DNA of 64,000 nt, from assembly GCF_012927205.1 (NCBI RefSeq), contig NZ_JABBGC010000001.1, positions 62,001-126,000 on the forward strand, written 5' to 3'. The position numbers were made by a program, and so were the translations under genes. This stretch comes from Chitinophaga fulva (GTDB lineage Bacteria > Bacteroidota > Bacteroidia > Chitinophagales > Chitinophagaceae). Within the stretch, counting starts at the first letter, position 1, and each line of letters opens with the position of its first letter. Positions 53,299-62,163 of the stretch are shown here, one piece after another. The notes beneath the pieces are model-generated. The model did not search any database, had not been told where the DNA came from, and saw nothing but the letters and a program-made list of their open reading frames with translations.

Positions 53299-54150
53299 AT
53301 GAGAAACATATGGCTGACAGGCTTATTATGCCTGCTCGTGGGCGCAGCGGTGGCACAGGCACCGTTGCAGGTAATGACCTTCAACATCAGGATGAACACC
53401 AATAGTGACAGCCTCAATGCGTGGCCTTACCGAAAAGAGAAAGTAGCATCGGAAGTATTATTTCATCAGGCGAATACACTGGGCGTACAGGAAGCACTGT
53501 TTGACCAGATGGAAGACCTGCGCCGGTTGCTGCCTGGTTACAAATCCATCGGCGGTGGCCGCGAAGACGGAAAGAACAAAGGGGAATTCTCCGCCATCTT
53601 TTATGATACCAGCCGGCTGCAGTTATTGAAAACAGCCACGTTCTGGCTATCTGAAACACCGGAAGTTCCTGGCAGCAAAGGATGGGACGCTGCCATCACC
53701 CGTATTGTAACATGGGGACAATTCAGGGACAAACAAACAAAAAAGATATTCTATCATTTCAATACCCACTTTGATCACATGGGTAAAGTGGCGAGAAGGG
53801 AAAGCGCACGTTTCCTGTTACAGCAGGTGCATAAAATTGCCGGCAGCACACCTGCCATCATCACCGGTGATTTCAATGCCACACCTGATGATGAACCAAT
53901 ACAGGTAGTAATGGACACTAAAAACCCGCTGCATTTCACTGATAGCAAAAGCATCAGCGCCACGCCCCATTACGGCCCTATCGGTACGTTCAACGGATGG
54001 CATGCTGCTGAAGTAGATAATCAGCCTATTGATTATATTTTTCTGAAAGGGAAATTCAAGGTACTGCAACATGCTTCCATATCCCAGACATGGGGCGGCC
54101 GCTTTGCTTCCGACCACTTTGCTGTACTCTCACGTTTAATCCTGCAATAA
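53299..54150 (+). CDS. Exported endonuclease/exonuclease/phosphatase-family protein
   Basis: This 283-aa protein has a signal peptide (WLTGLLCLLVGAAVAQ) and the EEP fold: MTFNIRMNT, GVQEALFDQM (Glu metal ligand), NTHFDHMG, ITGDFNATPDD and ASDHFAVL. These are typical of secreted DNase I/phosphodiesterase-like enzymes used for phosphate or nucleotide scavenging, but the substrate cannot be read. It has a terminator downstream. Confidence 0.88.
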   Translation: MRNIWLTGLLCLLVGAAVAQAPLQVMTFNIRMNTNSDSLNAWPYRKEKVASEVLFHQANTLGVQEALFDQMEDLRRLLPGYKSIGGGREDGKNKGEFSAIFYDTSRLQLLKTATFWLSETPEVPGSKGWDAAITRIVTWGQFRDKQTKKIFYHFNTHFDHMGKVARRESARFLLQQVHKIAGSTPAIITGDFNATPDDEPIQVVMDTKNPLHFTDSKSISATPHYGPIGTFNGWHAAEVDNQPIDYIFLKGKFKVLQHASISQTWGGRFASDHFAVLSRLILQ

Positions 54151-54158
54151 CACAAAAC

Positions 54159-54200
54159 AAAGAAGGCGGGGAAGTAGCAAGCATACTTCCCCGCTTCTTT
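54159..54200. terminator. Bidirectional terminator after EEP-family gene
   Basis: AAAGAAGGCGGGGAAGTA (54159-54176) pairs with TACTTCCCCGCTTCTTT (54184-54200) with one bulged base, between two converging genes. Confidence 0.85.
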
Positions 54201-54235
54201 GCACGTTTTTTTTGTCGCATCAGTTACGTTAACAA

Positions 54236-54991
54236 TCAATCGTGTGTATGATCAACGCTCATGCTGTTTTCCAGCGCGTTAACCACTTTGTTATGCAGGT
54301 TTCCATTGATGTCTACACTGATTTTGAGTTTTCCATTGGCAAAAGAGCCAGTGAAGTCACCCACCTGCAGCTTGGTCAGGATCAGGTCCATAGAGATTTT
54401 GAGAGATCCTTTCCAGTCGATTTTTTTGTCTGTTACCACCACATCTTTTCCGTGAGCCTGTAATTCAATCACGCCGGACAACAGGATTTCCATCGGGATT
54501 TTCTTACCGTCCCAGGTCAGGAATCCTATCAATCTAACAGCAGGATCTTTTTTGTCTCCTTCCACTCTGGCGTATACTTTCACCTGTTGATAAGTGCCCA
54601 GCGGAATTTTGATGGCGCCCAGCTGAGCAGGGATCTGTTTGAGATCAATCTGACGGTCTGTCTTTAATCTGAATTCCAGTTCATCTTTTCCGCGTTTAGC
54701 ATCAAAGCGGATTTCCCGCAAGCGGGCAGTGGCGGTGTCCCACGTAATATCAAAACCACCGGAGCTCTTAGCCATGGAAGCGTCGCCGGTAATGGCAGAC
54801 AAACGGCCCGCAGCATCGGGTGTTAACGTGTAGGTTGGATTAACCGCAGCAATTTCGTAATTGATAGATGTTGAGTCCTTCACGTCAGCAGTAGGTTGCT
54901 GATCAGGCCCCGACATGTCTTTTGAACATGATGCGAGCATCATGGTTGCGATGCCAAGCGCACCGCAGAATTGTAAGATTCCGGTTTTCAT
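54236..54991 (-). CDS. Lipoprotein of unknown function
   Basis: This 251-aa protein has a lipobox (MMLASCSKD, Cys about residue 22) after a short hydrophobic signal, so it is an anchored lipoprotein. The rest is beta-rich with alternating charged strands (LEFRLKTDRQIDLKQIPAQ and IDWKGSLKISMDLILTKLQ) and a His-rich end (SVDHTHD). No named family is recognised. It is downstream of the M28 gene on the same strand but separated by a terminator. Confidence 0.8.
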   Translation of the reverse strand: MKTGILQFCGALGIATMMLASCSKDMSGPDQQPTADVKDSTSINYEIAAVNPTYTLTPDAAGRLSAITGDASMAKSSGGFDITWDTATARLREIRFDAKRGKDELEFRLKTDRQIDLKQIPAQLGAIKIPLGTYQQVKVYARVEGDKKDPAVRLIGFLTWDGKKIPMEILLSGVIELQAHGKDVVVTDKKIDWKGSLKISMDLILTKLQVGDFTGSFANGKLKISVDINGNLHNKVVNALENSMSVDHTHD

Positions 54992-55091
54992 ATTGATATG
55001 GTTTTAAATGACTACATTGGGGAAATGTGGACATAAAAATAAACAAGAAATCCGAAAAAAGAACTGATTAAGTATTAATTAATAATAAAAA

Positions 55092-55118
55092 ATCCGGTTG
55101 AGCCTCACTCAACCGGAT
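55092..55118 (-). terminator. Terminator after M28 peptidase gene
   Basis: ATCCGGTTGAG and CTCAACCGGAT pair around CCTCA; on the minus strand a TTTTTTATT tract follows. Confidence 0.85.
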
Positions 55119-55150
55119 GAATATATGATAGGCCGTTCCTATTGATAAAC

Positions 55151-55186
55151 GGGCATTATGCGTGTATGCGTTACCGTTCTAACATA
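55151..55186 (-). repeat. Degenerate copy of the M28 C-terminal codons
   Basis: Downstream of the M28 stop (minus strand) lies a copy, 63 nt away and in the same frame, of the last codons: RTVTHTRIMPVYQ versus the real end GTSTPTRITPVAE. The real codons are near 55205-55243. It looks like a decayed tandem duplication. Confidence 0.65.
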
Positions 55187-55201
55187 TGCAAGAGGCCGTC
55201 T

Positions 55202-56506
55202 TTATTCAGCAACAGGCGTTATACGTGTAGGCGTTGACGTTCCATTCACGATAGTCCCTGAACTAACAGCAATCGCTTTAATAATGTCTGTAATATTTTT
55301 AATATCAAGGGTAGATACTTCATCTTTCACCGTATGATAAAACTGGTCTTTATCAATCTGTGTGGTAGAAATCGTATGTGCGGGCACCCCTACCTTGGCC
55401 AGGTTGGCATTGTCTGAACGATAAAACAGGTTCTGCTCCGGATAAGGATCGGGATAAAAACGGAACTCAGATCCTGCAAGGTTCTTTTGCAGAATAGGGC
55501 CAAAATCTGATTTCTCAAACCCGGTAATAAACGCGCTGTTCTTACCAAATTTGGATTCCTTACCGATCATTTCGATGTTAAACATCGCTACAACTTTGGC
55601 AGGGTCCATATGTCCGGAGAAATAAGATGATCCATAACCACCCATCTCTTCTGCAGTGAAAGCCACAAAAACCAGGGAGCGTGCAGGATGTTTCTTCTTA
55701 AAGTAATTAGCGAGCATGATCACCGCGGTAGTACCGGATGCATCATCATCTGCTCCATTGGCAATGCTATCGCCGGCTTCAGCGGGTAATATGCCCAGGT
55801 GATCATAGTGACCGGAATAGATCACATATTCTTCCGGTTTTGTTTCGCCTTTAATCATACCGGCCACATTGGTGAACTCCTGCGCACGCACGCTGCGGGT
55901 TTGCTCCACAGACCAGTTGTCCTGTGCCGACAACGGTTCTTTTTCCAGCACCAATACCATCTGCCATTTAGCGGTATCTGCCGGCACTGCCTGTTCGCTG
56001 GCATACATACGGCTGGCGATGCTGCCTTCCAGATTGGCGATGTAACCACTCAATGAAGGAGCCAGCCATACGATCATATTTTTTTGCAGGGACTTGCGTT
56101 TGCTTAATGCAGCACGCAACTCGTCCACATTACCGGCACGCATTTCTGTGCAGTTAGTGGTATCCCTGTGTAACTGTATATGCCGTGAAGGCCCCACAGC
56201 CACAACAGGCCAGTCTTTTGTGGCACCATTCACCGTCAGCGTGCTCCCTGTAGTATGAAGCCCATAATAGTTAAAACGTTGCAGATAAGACTGCTCACCG
56301 GGCAAGGGCAGCAAGCCTGCTTTTTTAAATTCTTCGCTGATAAATGCAGCAGCTTTGTCAGACCCGGGTGTTCCGGACTGCCGGCCCTGCATATCGTCAG
56401 CAGCTAATGTGTTGATGATGCGGGCGACTTCTTTTTGTGGTACCTGTTGACTGTAGCCGGTGGTGAACATACACCCCGCAGCCAACGATAAGATCAGTTT
56501 TTTCAT
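55202..56506 (-). CDS. M28-family exported zinc aminopeptidase
   Basis: This 434-aa protein has a signal peptide (LILSLAAGCMFTTGYSQQ) and the M28 zinc sites: YSGHYDHLGI (His), NGADDDASGTTAVIML (Asp), AFTAEEMGGYGS (Glu pair), FNIEMIG and the later HTISTTQIDKDQFYH. Residue order and length match secreted aminopeptidase Y/PrtG-like enzymes. It overlaps by 110 nt the ORF of the gene upstream. The stop is followed by a decayed copy of its own last codons. Confidence 0.9.
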   Translation of the reverse strand: MKKLILSLAAGCMFTTGYSQQVPQKEVARIINTLAADDMQGRQSGTPGSDKAAAFISEEFKKAGLLPLPGEQSYLQRFNYYGLHTTGSTLTVNGATKDWPVVAVGPSRHIQLHRDTTNCTEMRAGNVDELRAALSKRKSLQKNMIVWLAPSLSGYIANLEGSIASRMYASEQAVPADTAKWQMVLVLEKEPLSAQDNWSVEQTRSVRAQEFTNVAGMIKGETKPEEYVIYSGHYDHLGILPAEAGDSIANGADDDASGTTAVIMLANYFKKKHPARSLVFVAFTAEEMGGYGSSYFSGHMDPAKVVAMFNIEMIGKESKFGKNSAFITGFEKSDFGPILQKNLAGSEFRFYPDPYPEQNLFYRSDNANLAKVGVPAHTISTTQIDKDQFYHTVKDEVSTLDIKNITDIIKAIAVSSGTIVNGTSTPTRITPVAE

Positions 56507-57521
56507 GAGCGGTTTTGTCTGTTGTATTTCGTTCTGGTTGTTGTTGGGACAGTTTGATATTTTTTACCTTACAAACCTGTAAGATAATATCATCCGGTTT
56601 AATTGCCTGCAATGCTACTATTTTTCCTGCGTGATGCGTTAACATCTTTGTAGGATAGTGATACAATAATGCATGGCGATGCCAGGGACTTTTCAGTATA
56701 CGCTGCCGCAGCAATGCCGTATCTGTTGCCGGCAGGACCGTGTCTACAGGTAATAACTGAATGTTGATGACCTCCATAGCGGAGAAGCCTGTCTTCCGGT
56801 GCCTGTCCATTACAATAATCGTATCCGCCATTCGATCTACCATACTATTTTCCCGCAACAGCGTATATTCAACAGATTCACGAATCTGCACGGAATCACC
56901 GTTTGCAATTAACCGCGAATACATGGTGACCGTTTCTGGTATTACAGCTTCTATCCGGTATGACCCCAAAAGAGTCCTTCCTCGGCGACCGGGTTTTAAT
57001 TTTTTTGGCTGGCGCGTGAATATCCTGTCGATATCCATATGCAGACTAGTCGGTATCCGCCAGCGTAAATCCTTCACCAGAGCAGCAGGCAGCTGCCAAT
57101 GCCGGTCAGCACTGTCAATAACCGCGCCTACACCTAAAACGGTCAGCGTTTCGTGATCTGTCACCTTTAGTAGTATCGGTTGGTATAGCATGGCCATAAT
57201 AGCCATTCCATCTGTATCCCATGTAGTCCAGGTAGCAGAATCACTGCTTACGAAATGGTAGCGGGCGCGGAGTGTTTCTACACTATCATCGGCATGCACA
57301 AGGGAGCAGGCGAGAATAGCATTGCGTTTATCAGCATCCAGTACCGTGATGTCGTAGATTCTGTCTGTAACGCAATGGTTTGTCGGAACATAGGAGGTCA
57401 CAATGCGATAGCACCAGTGGTCATATTTGCGAAAAGTATTCTGTCCGGACAATGGCTGGTAACAAAGTAGCAACAGGCCTATACAGGCCACCATGAGGAT
57501 AAGAGGGGTTTGTTGGCGCAT
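56397..57521 (-). CDS. Exported protein of unknown function; C-terminus runs into M28 gene
   Basis: About 374 aa start at ATG 57521 (MRQQTPLILMVACIGLLLLCY, a signal peptide ending near LSGQ). The longer ORF reading back to 58013 is overlapped by ruvB on the other strand and is rejected. The mature part is beta-rich (VTSYVPTNHCVTDRIYDITV) and has no family I recognise. The last 36 codons overlap the M28 start region in another frame, and this tail is low in conserved features, so an upstream frameshift or lost stop is possible. A true overlap is the alternative. Confidence 0.65.
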   Translation of the reverse strand: MRQQTPLILMVACIGLLLLCYQPLSGQNTFRKYDHWCYRIVTSYVPTNHCVTDRIYDITVLDADKRNAILACSLVHADDSVETLRARYHFVSSDSATWTTWDTDGMAIMAMLYQPILLKVTDHETLTVLGVGAVIDSADRHWQLPAALVKDLRWRIPTSLHMDIDRIFTRQPKKLKPGRRGRTLLGSYRIEAVIPETVTMYSRLIANGDSVQIRESVEYTLLRENSMVDRMADTIIVMDRHRKTGFSAMEVINIQLLPVDTVLPATDTALLRQRILKSPWHRHALLYHYPTKMLTHHAGKIVALQAIKPDDIILQVCKVKNIKLSQQQPERNTTDKTAHEKTDLIVGCGVYVHHRLQSTGTTKRSRPHHQHISC

Positions 57522-57604
57522 AGTATAAACGGGATTGGTTGAAAAAGGGGAGCATGAGGATCTCACCATCATCAATATACAGTAATCGGCTGGATATAAT
57601 TTGG

Positions 57605-57612
57605 TATTTTTG
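57605..57612 (+). promoter_or_regulatory. -7 box TATTTTTG abutting ruvB
   Basis: TATTTTTG fits TAnnTTTG and ends directly before the ATG at 57613. Transcription would start a few bases later, which favours the second ATG at 57622 as start and a nearly leaderless mRNA. Confidence 0.45.
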
Positions 57613-57621
57613 ATGAGTATT

Positions 57622-58650
57622 ATGTCCAATCCGAATTTAAGACCAGAAGAAAATAAGCTCAGTGCCGCTGAGAAAGAGTTTGAGAACAGTATCCGGCCCC
57701 GGGAAATCGTTGATTTTTCGGGACAGGAGCAGATCATCGAAAACCTGAAGATATTTATCAAAGCCGCCAAAATGCGGGGGGAAGCGCTGGACCATGTGCT
57801 GTTCCACGGTCCTCCGGGCCTGGGGAAAACCACGCTGTCACGCATTGTGGCCAATGAGCTGGGCGTAAATATCCGGGAAACTTCCGGGCCGGTCATTGAA
57901 AAGCCCGGTGACCTGGCCGGACTGCTGACCAACCTGGAGGATAAAGACGTGCTGTTCATCGATGAGATACACCGGTTAAGCACCGTGGTGGAAGAATACC
58001 TGTATTCCGCCATGGAAGATTACCGTATAGACATTATGATTGATTCCGGGCCTAATGCCCGTTCCATACAGCTCAACCTGCATCCATTCACGCTGATCGG
58101 GGCCACTACCCGTTCGGGGCTGCTCACCGCTCCCCTGTTGTCCCGTTTCGGCATCAAGTCGAGGATGGAATACTACAATGCCGCCACGCTGCAGAAGATC
58201 ATCTGGCGTGCGGCCGGATTGCTGGGCTCCAAAATCACGTCTGATGCCGCCGCAGAGATTGCCCGCCGTTCGCGTGGTACGCCTCGTATTGCCAACGGCC
58301 TGCTGCGCCGGGTGCGTGACTTTGCCATGGTGATCGGCAACGGCGTCATCGATCTGGAAATTGCGCAACTCAGTCTCAAAGCCCTTAACGTGGACGAATA
58401 CGGCCTTGATGAAATGGATAACCGCATCCTGCAGGTGATCATCGAGAACTTCAAAGGTGGTCCGGTAGGCATCACTACCATTGCCACCGCAGTGGGAGAA
58501 GAAGCCGGTACGCTGGAAGAGGTATACGAACCGTTCCTGATCCAGGAAGGCTTTATCAAACGTACGCCCCGTGGCCGTGAAGTAACGGAAAAAGCTTATG
58601 TGCACCTGGGGAAAACGCCGTTCCGGGGGGGAAACAACCTGCTCTTCTAA
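57622..58650 (+). CDS. ruvB: Holliday junction branch migration ATPase RuvB
   Basis: RuvB is the motor of the RuvABC complex. It has 342 aa from ATG 57622 ([10 protein letters not shown]); an alternative ATG at 57613 adds three residues. Walker [15 protein letters not shown] (about 54-67), Walker [13 protein letters not shown] and the arginine finger region [16 protein letters not shown] are present, with the C-terminal winged helix ([15 protein letters not shown]). The stop lies just before nested element B. ruvC lies about 2.8 kb away. Confidence 0.95.
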   Translation: MSNPNLRPEENKLSAAEKEFENSIRPREIVDFSGQEQIIENLKIFIKAAKMRGEALDHVLFHGPPGLGKTTLSRIVANELGVNIRETSGPVIEKPGDLAGLLTNLEDKDVLFIDEIHRLSTVVEEYLYSAMEDYRIDIMIDSGPNARSIQLNLHPFTLIGATTRSGLLTAPLLSRFGIKSRMEYYNAATLQKIIWRAAGLLGSKITSDAAAEIARRSRGTPRIANGLLRRVRDFAMVIGNGVIDLEIAQLSLKALNVDEYGLDEMDNRILQVIIENFKGGPVGITTIATAVGEEAGTLEEVYEPFLIQEGFIKRTPRGREVTEKAYVHLGKTPFRGGNNLLF

Positions 58651-58653
58651 ACT

Positions 58654-58849
58654 GTGATGGCCATGATTATTGCTGATTGACCTGATTCCCGGAGATCGAA
58701 GTGAAGAGGGATTTTACAGAAACGAATAATACATAAAAAGCGCGCAGCCATTGAAATATTTCAATGGCTGCGCGCTTTTATAAATCAAATTACCTTATTC
58801 GCTTTGATCTCCGGGAATCAGGTCAATCAGCAATAATCATGGCTATCAC
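58654..58849. repeat. Nested palindromic element, copy B
   Basis: The outer arms 58654-58697 and 58806-58849 are reverse complements over 44 nt with one mismatch. Inside is a perfect 44-nt palindrome at 58736-58779. The right arm contains the stop codon of the response regulator gene (58846-58848). It lies between converging genes ruvB and the regulator, and is homologous to copy A at 44344-44550. Confidence 0.9.
58736..58779. terminator. Central palindrome of copy B, likely bidirectional terminator
   Basis: AAAAGCGCGCAGCCATTGAA pairs fully with TTCAATGGCTGCGCGCTTTT around ATAT; the A- and T-tracts allow termination of both converging genes. Confidence 0.8.
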
Positions 58850-59559
58850 GGAGTCTCTTTCACTACCAGCCTGAATCCGTTCCCGTGAATGTTCACGATT
58901 TCGATGTTCGGATCGTCTTTCAGGTATTTGCGGAGTTTGGCGATATACACGTCCATACTACGGCCGTTGAAGTAGGTATCGCTGCCCCATATCTTTTTCA
59001 GGGCCAGTTCCCTGGGCAGCAGGTCATTTTTATGTTCGCAAAGCATGTGCAGCAGCTCGTTCTCTTTAGGGGAGAGCGTGTGGCTGTCGCCATTATGTGC
59101 GAGGGTGCGTAAACGGGAGTTGAATGCGTATGAACCGACCTGGAATTCGTGTTGTTCCTCTTCTTTGCTGTTCAGTTCCTGGTTACGTTTCAGGATAGCT
59201 TTGATTTTGAGCAGCAGCAGTTCGCTGTCGAAGGGTTTGGAGATATAATCATCGGCTCCCAGCTTATAGCCCTGGATGATATCTTCCTTCATGGTTTTAG
59301 CAGAGAGGAAAAACAGCGGGATATCGGGGTCTACGTCCCGGATTTCTTCCGCCAGTTTAAAGCCGTCCATATTGGGCATCATAATGTCCAGCAGGCAGAT
59401 ATCGAATTTTTCGCGGCGGAAGGCAGCCAGTGCCAGAATACCGTCGCGGCATAATTCCACATCATAGTCGTTCAGTTCGAGGTAGTTTTTAAGTACCATG
59501 CCCAGATTGGTGTCATCTTCCGCCAGTAATATTTTCGGTTTACGTTCTTCCATAATCAT
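58846..59559 (-). CDS. OmpR-family response regulator (RprY-like)
   Basis: This 237-aa protein has an N-terminal receiver with acidic pair AEDD, acceptor Asp in CLLDIMMPNMDGFK (about residue 58) and Lys in YISKPFDSELL, followed by the winged-helix DNA-binding domain (about 140-237) with LPRELALKKIWGSDTYFNGRSMDVYIAKLR (split at about residues 185-215). The sequence resembles Bacteroides RprY. No kinase is adjacent. ATG 59559 or ATG 59553 could be used. The stop lies inside element B. A -7-like box precedes it. Confidence 0.92.
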   Translation of the reverse strand: MIMEERKPKILLAEDDTNLGMVLKNYLELNDYDVELCRDGILALAAFRREKFDICLLDIMMPNMDGFKLAEEIRDVDPDIPLFFLSAKTMKEDIIQGYKLGADDYISKPFDSELLLLKIKAILKRNQELNSKEEEQHEFQVGSYAFNSRLRTLAHNGDSHTLSPKENELLHMLCEHKNDLLPRELALKKIWGSDTYFNGRSMDVYIAKLRKYLKDDPNIEIVNIHGNGFRLVVKETP

Positions 59560-59575
59560 AAAGGGTTGATTATAA

Positions 59576-59583
59576 CAAATATA
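59576..59583 (-). promoter_or_regulatory. -7 box TATATTTG for the response regulator
   Basis: TATATTTG read on the minus strand lies 16 nt before the ATG at 59559 and fits TAnnTTTG. Confidence 0.5.
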
Positions 59584-59675
59584 AAGTTTTTCTACGGCAC
59601 GAAAGGTCGTTAAAATTTGGACGGTTGCGCCCCAAAGAATTGTTAAATCTATTCATTTTCAGGGCAGTAAATATT

Positions 59676-60467
59676 TTATCGTTGTTTTATCAACGAAGTG
59701 AAGGGATGCCGGAGGTTGCTGTAGTTCACCATGTCCACGATAATATTCCCTACGGAGATGGGGCTTTCCACCCGCAGTGGCACCTTATTGGCGTCATCGC
59801 TTACCCAGACCGTCATTTTCTCTCCCCCTTCAAAGATGGAGCCTTTGATCAGCAGTGGTTTGAATTTGATAGCCCTGAATTTGCCGAAGCGGGTGTTGAC
59901 TTCTTCCTTACCGAGATACCGGATATAGATATTATACACCTGGTCGTCGAGGAACATGGCAAATGGGATTTTGTCTCCCTCCTGGTATTTGGAGAAGTCG
60001 ATATTACGGGCGTAATAGATGGAGCTGATCACGTCCTGCACGCAGGGGGGCACGGTAAAGGTGCCGTTGGTGCTGACTGCCTGATGTGCCGCCTGGTTAA
60101 ATACTACGTTGTTATAGATTTTGTATCCGCCTTCATTCACATTGCGAAGAAACTTCAGTGGCTGCATGGTAGCGGTATCCAGCCAGGTTTCGTATTTATC
60201 GCGTACTTTGAAGATCCAGTCATAAGCACGGAAGGTGCGGCCATCGCCGGTAATGTGGTATACATCGCGGTTGGCAAAACGTTCCAGGGCAACGTTAAAG
60301 ACGGCCTCGCCGGCGCCTACATACATTTTACCGAGGTTATACATCACTTTGAGGGTGACACTTTCTCCGACATTGAAACTGGAATTACGGATAGAACAGA
60401 AGTCATTTTGCGCATGAGCGGGGGTTACACAGGCAAAGCATAAGAGAATAAGCAGAAGGTACCTCAT
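59676..60467 (-). CDS. DUF3108 exported protein
   Basis: This 263-aa protein has a signal peptide (LLLILLCFACVTPAHAQ) and the DUF3108 pattern: YNLGKMYVGAGEAVFNV, YETWLDTATMQPLKF, EGDKIPFAMFLDDQVYNIYIRYLGKE and VWVSDDANKVPLRVESP. Its function is unknown. It starts 9 nt after the stop of the flippase-like gene, so both are in one transcript. Confidence 0.85.
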   Translation of the reverse strand: MRYLLLILLCFACVTPAHAQNDFCSIRNSSFNVGESVTLKVMYNLGKMYVGAGEAVFNVALERFANRDVYHITGDGRTFRAYDWIFKVRDKYETWLDTATMQPLKFLRNVNEGGYKIYNNVVFNQAAHQAVSTNGTFTVPPCVQDVISSIYYARNIDFSKYQEGDKIPFAMFLDDQVYNIYIRYLGKEEVNTRFGKFRAIKFKPLLIKGSIFEGGEKMTVWVSDDANKVPLRVESPISVGNIIVDMVNYSNLRHPFTSLIKQR

Positions 60468-60476
60468 TGCTGGAAG

Positions 60477-61421
60477 CTATTTGTCCTTAAATATTTTTAC
60501 ACCGAGGAGCAGCACACTTCCTATCACTGCCGGCAGACAAAGGTTGATTAACCAGATACCTCCCGTGGCTGCTATGATAACGGCTGTATTGGTACTGAGC
60601 AGGCCGAGGAAATAAATGCTGACTTTCCCACGGATTCCAAGTTCTGCGATAGCGATGGTAGGTACCATGGCCATTACAAGGTAGATGACGCTATTCAACA
60701 GGAAAGCCTGCCACCACAAAAACTCCAGTCCCAGCGCGTCCAACAAAATCAAATACTGTGCCGAGAAGACCACGTAACGGACGGCTGAAAGCAGCAACAG
60801 GTAACGTAAATCCCCTGCAGAATAACGCACAATAATTTGTACAAAGACCTTTGCTTTTCGCAGGAACCTGACTTTTTCGAATACAGCCAGAATAATCTGT
60901 AGCCGAAAATATAACAATATCGTCAGCACACAAATTACTACAAGGATACCAAACACAATTTTCTCCCAGAAGTTCGGGGGGAAATAGCTATTTTCCTTTA
61001 CCAGCGTAAAGTTATTGAGATAATAGAGCATGCCTATTAACCCAAAAATAACAGTCACAATGAGCTGGCTAAAGCTCCCCACAATGGTTGCGGCAATGGC
61101 TTTGAGCTTGTTATGGTTTTTCAGGTACAGGATACGCCCACCGTATTCGCCTATACGATTAGGGGTGTTGATGGAGAACGAGACCCCTGAAAGAATAGCA
61201 CTGAAAGCCCTCATGAAAGAGATAGGTTCCAGCGGGCGGACCAGCTTCTGCCACTTTTTAGCTTCCAGTCCCCAGTTAAAAAACATCAGGACCAGTACCA
61301 GTAACAATCCTATCCAGCCCTTCTCCTGCAGCGTTCTGCTCATATGTGCCAGCGACTGTTCCAGGTTCTCGCGATGGGCCAACTGATGATAGATAGAGTA
61401 ACCCAGCCAGCCAAAAAGCAC
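60477..61421 (-). CDS. LPG-synthase-type membrane protein (UPF0104, flippase-like)
   Basis: This 314-aa or longer integral membrane protein has about 8 helices. The TM-region pattern (MRAFSAILSGVSFSINTPNRIGEYGGRILYL, split about residues 84-114; GSFSQLIVTVIFGLIGML) matches the lysylphosphatidylglycerol synthetase N-terminal TM family. No GNAT-like C-domain is present, so it is not MprF itself; a lipid-translocating role is suggested. The start is uncertain: GTG 61421 is the first standard codon, but in-frame similarity extends upstream to a CTG at 61466. Confidence 0.85.
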   Translation of the reverse strand: MLFGWLGYSIYHQLAHRENLEQSLAHMSRTLQEKGWIGLLLVLVLMFFNWGLEAKKWQKLVRPLEPISFMRAFSAILSGVSFSINTPNRIGEYGGRILYLKNHNKLKAIAATIVGSFSQLIVTVIFGLIGMLYYLNNFTLVKENSYFPPNFWEKIVFGILVVICVLTILLYFRLQIILAVFEKVRFLRKAKVFVQIIVRYSAGDLRYLLLLSAVRYVVFSAQYLILLDALGLEFLWWQAFLLNSVIYLVMAMVPTIAIAELGIRGKVSIYFLGLLSTNTAVIIAATGGIWLINLCLPAVIGSVLLLGVKIFKDK

Positions 61422-61453
61422 TGCTCCTAATAAGTAATTGAGAATTATTTTGG

Positions 61454-61461
61454 TACTTTTG
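61454..61461 (+). promoter_or_regulatory. -7 box TACTTTTG upstream of ruvC
   Basis: TACTTTTG fits TAnnTTTG and lies 36 nt before the likely TTG start of ruvC at 61498, which argues against the longer start at 61438. Confidence 0.5.
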
Positions 61462-61497
61462 TTCAGATATCAAGATTTTTGCAAAAATATACTGTGG

Positions 61498-62058
61498 TTG
61501 GCAAACAAGGCAAAAATAATTCTCGGCATTGACCCCGGCACCCTGGTTATGGGGTATGGACTGATCCACGTGGAAGGCAAAAAAGCCAGTCTGATAGAGA
61601 TGAATGTCCTGAAATTATCCCGGACGAAGGACCATTACGAACGCTTACAACTGATTCACGCCCGCGTAAATGAATTGATCCAGCAGTTCAAACCAACCAG
61701 CTTCGCCATTGAAGCGCCTTTCTTTGGGAAGAACGTGCAAAGTATGCTAAAGCTTGGAAGAGCACAGGGTGTGGCCATCGCCACCGCTATGCATGCCGGT
61801 TTACCGGTGACGGAGTATTCGCCTAAAAAAGTAAAACAGTCGGTTACCGGTAATGGTAATGCTGACAAGGAGCAGGTATGGCTGATGCTGCAGCGTATTC
61901 TCAGTATCAGTGAACAACCGGATTACTTCGATGCTACCGATGCCCTGGCCGTGGCAGTCTGTCATTTCTACCAGGAAAACAACCCGCTCGCCGCTGTAAG
62001 CAAGGCTAAAGGATGGGAACAGTTTTTGCAAAAACACCCTGAAAGGATTTCAAGATAG
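61498..62058 (+). CDS. ruvC: Crossover junction endodeoxyribonuclease RuvC
   Basis: RuvC cleaves Holliday junctions. It has 186 aa from a TTG at 61498 (MANKAKIILGIDPGT); an earlier in-frame TTG at 61438 would precede the promoter box. The acidic catalytic residues are in IILGIDPGT (Asp), FAIEAPFFG (Glu), YSPKKVKQSVTG and ATDALAVAVCH (Asp pair). The length and order of motifs are normal for RuvC. The divergent membrane-protein gene lies only 76 nt away. Confidence 0.93.
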   Translation: MANKAKIILGIDPGTLVMGYGLIHVEGKKASLIEMNVLKLSRTKDHYERLQLIHARVNELIQQFKPTSFAIEAPFFGKNVQSMLKLGRAQGVAIATAMHAGLPVTEYSPKKVKQSVTGNGNADKEQVWLMLQRILSISEQPDYFDATDALAVAVCHFYQENNPLAAVSKAKGWEQFLQKHPERISR

Positions 62059-62163
62059 CAAAAAAGGTTATTTCATAAATTCGTAAAATGTAGTTACTTT
62101 GTTTGAAATTGTTCATCCTGAATAAACCGCTAACCCGGCAAAGACCGGAAAATTAGCATCACT

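Noticed and set aside
57522..58013. N-terminal extension of the 538-aa minus-strand ORF
   Set aside because: The extension is antisense to ruvB; the real gene begins with a signal peptide at 57521.
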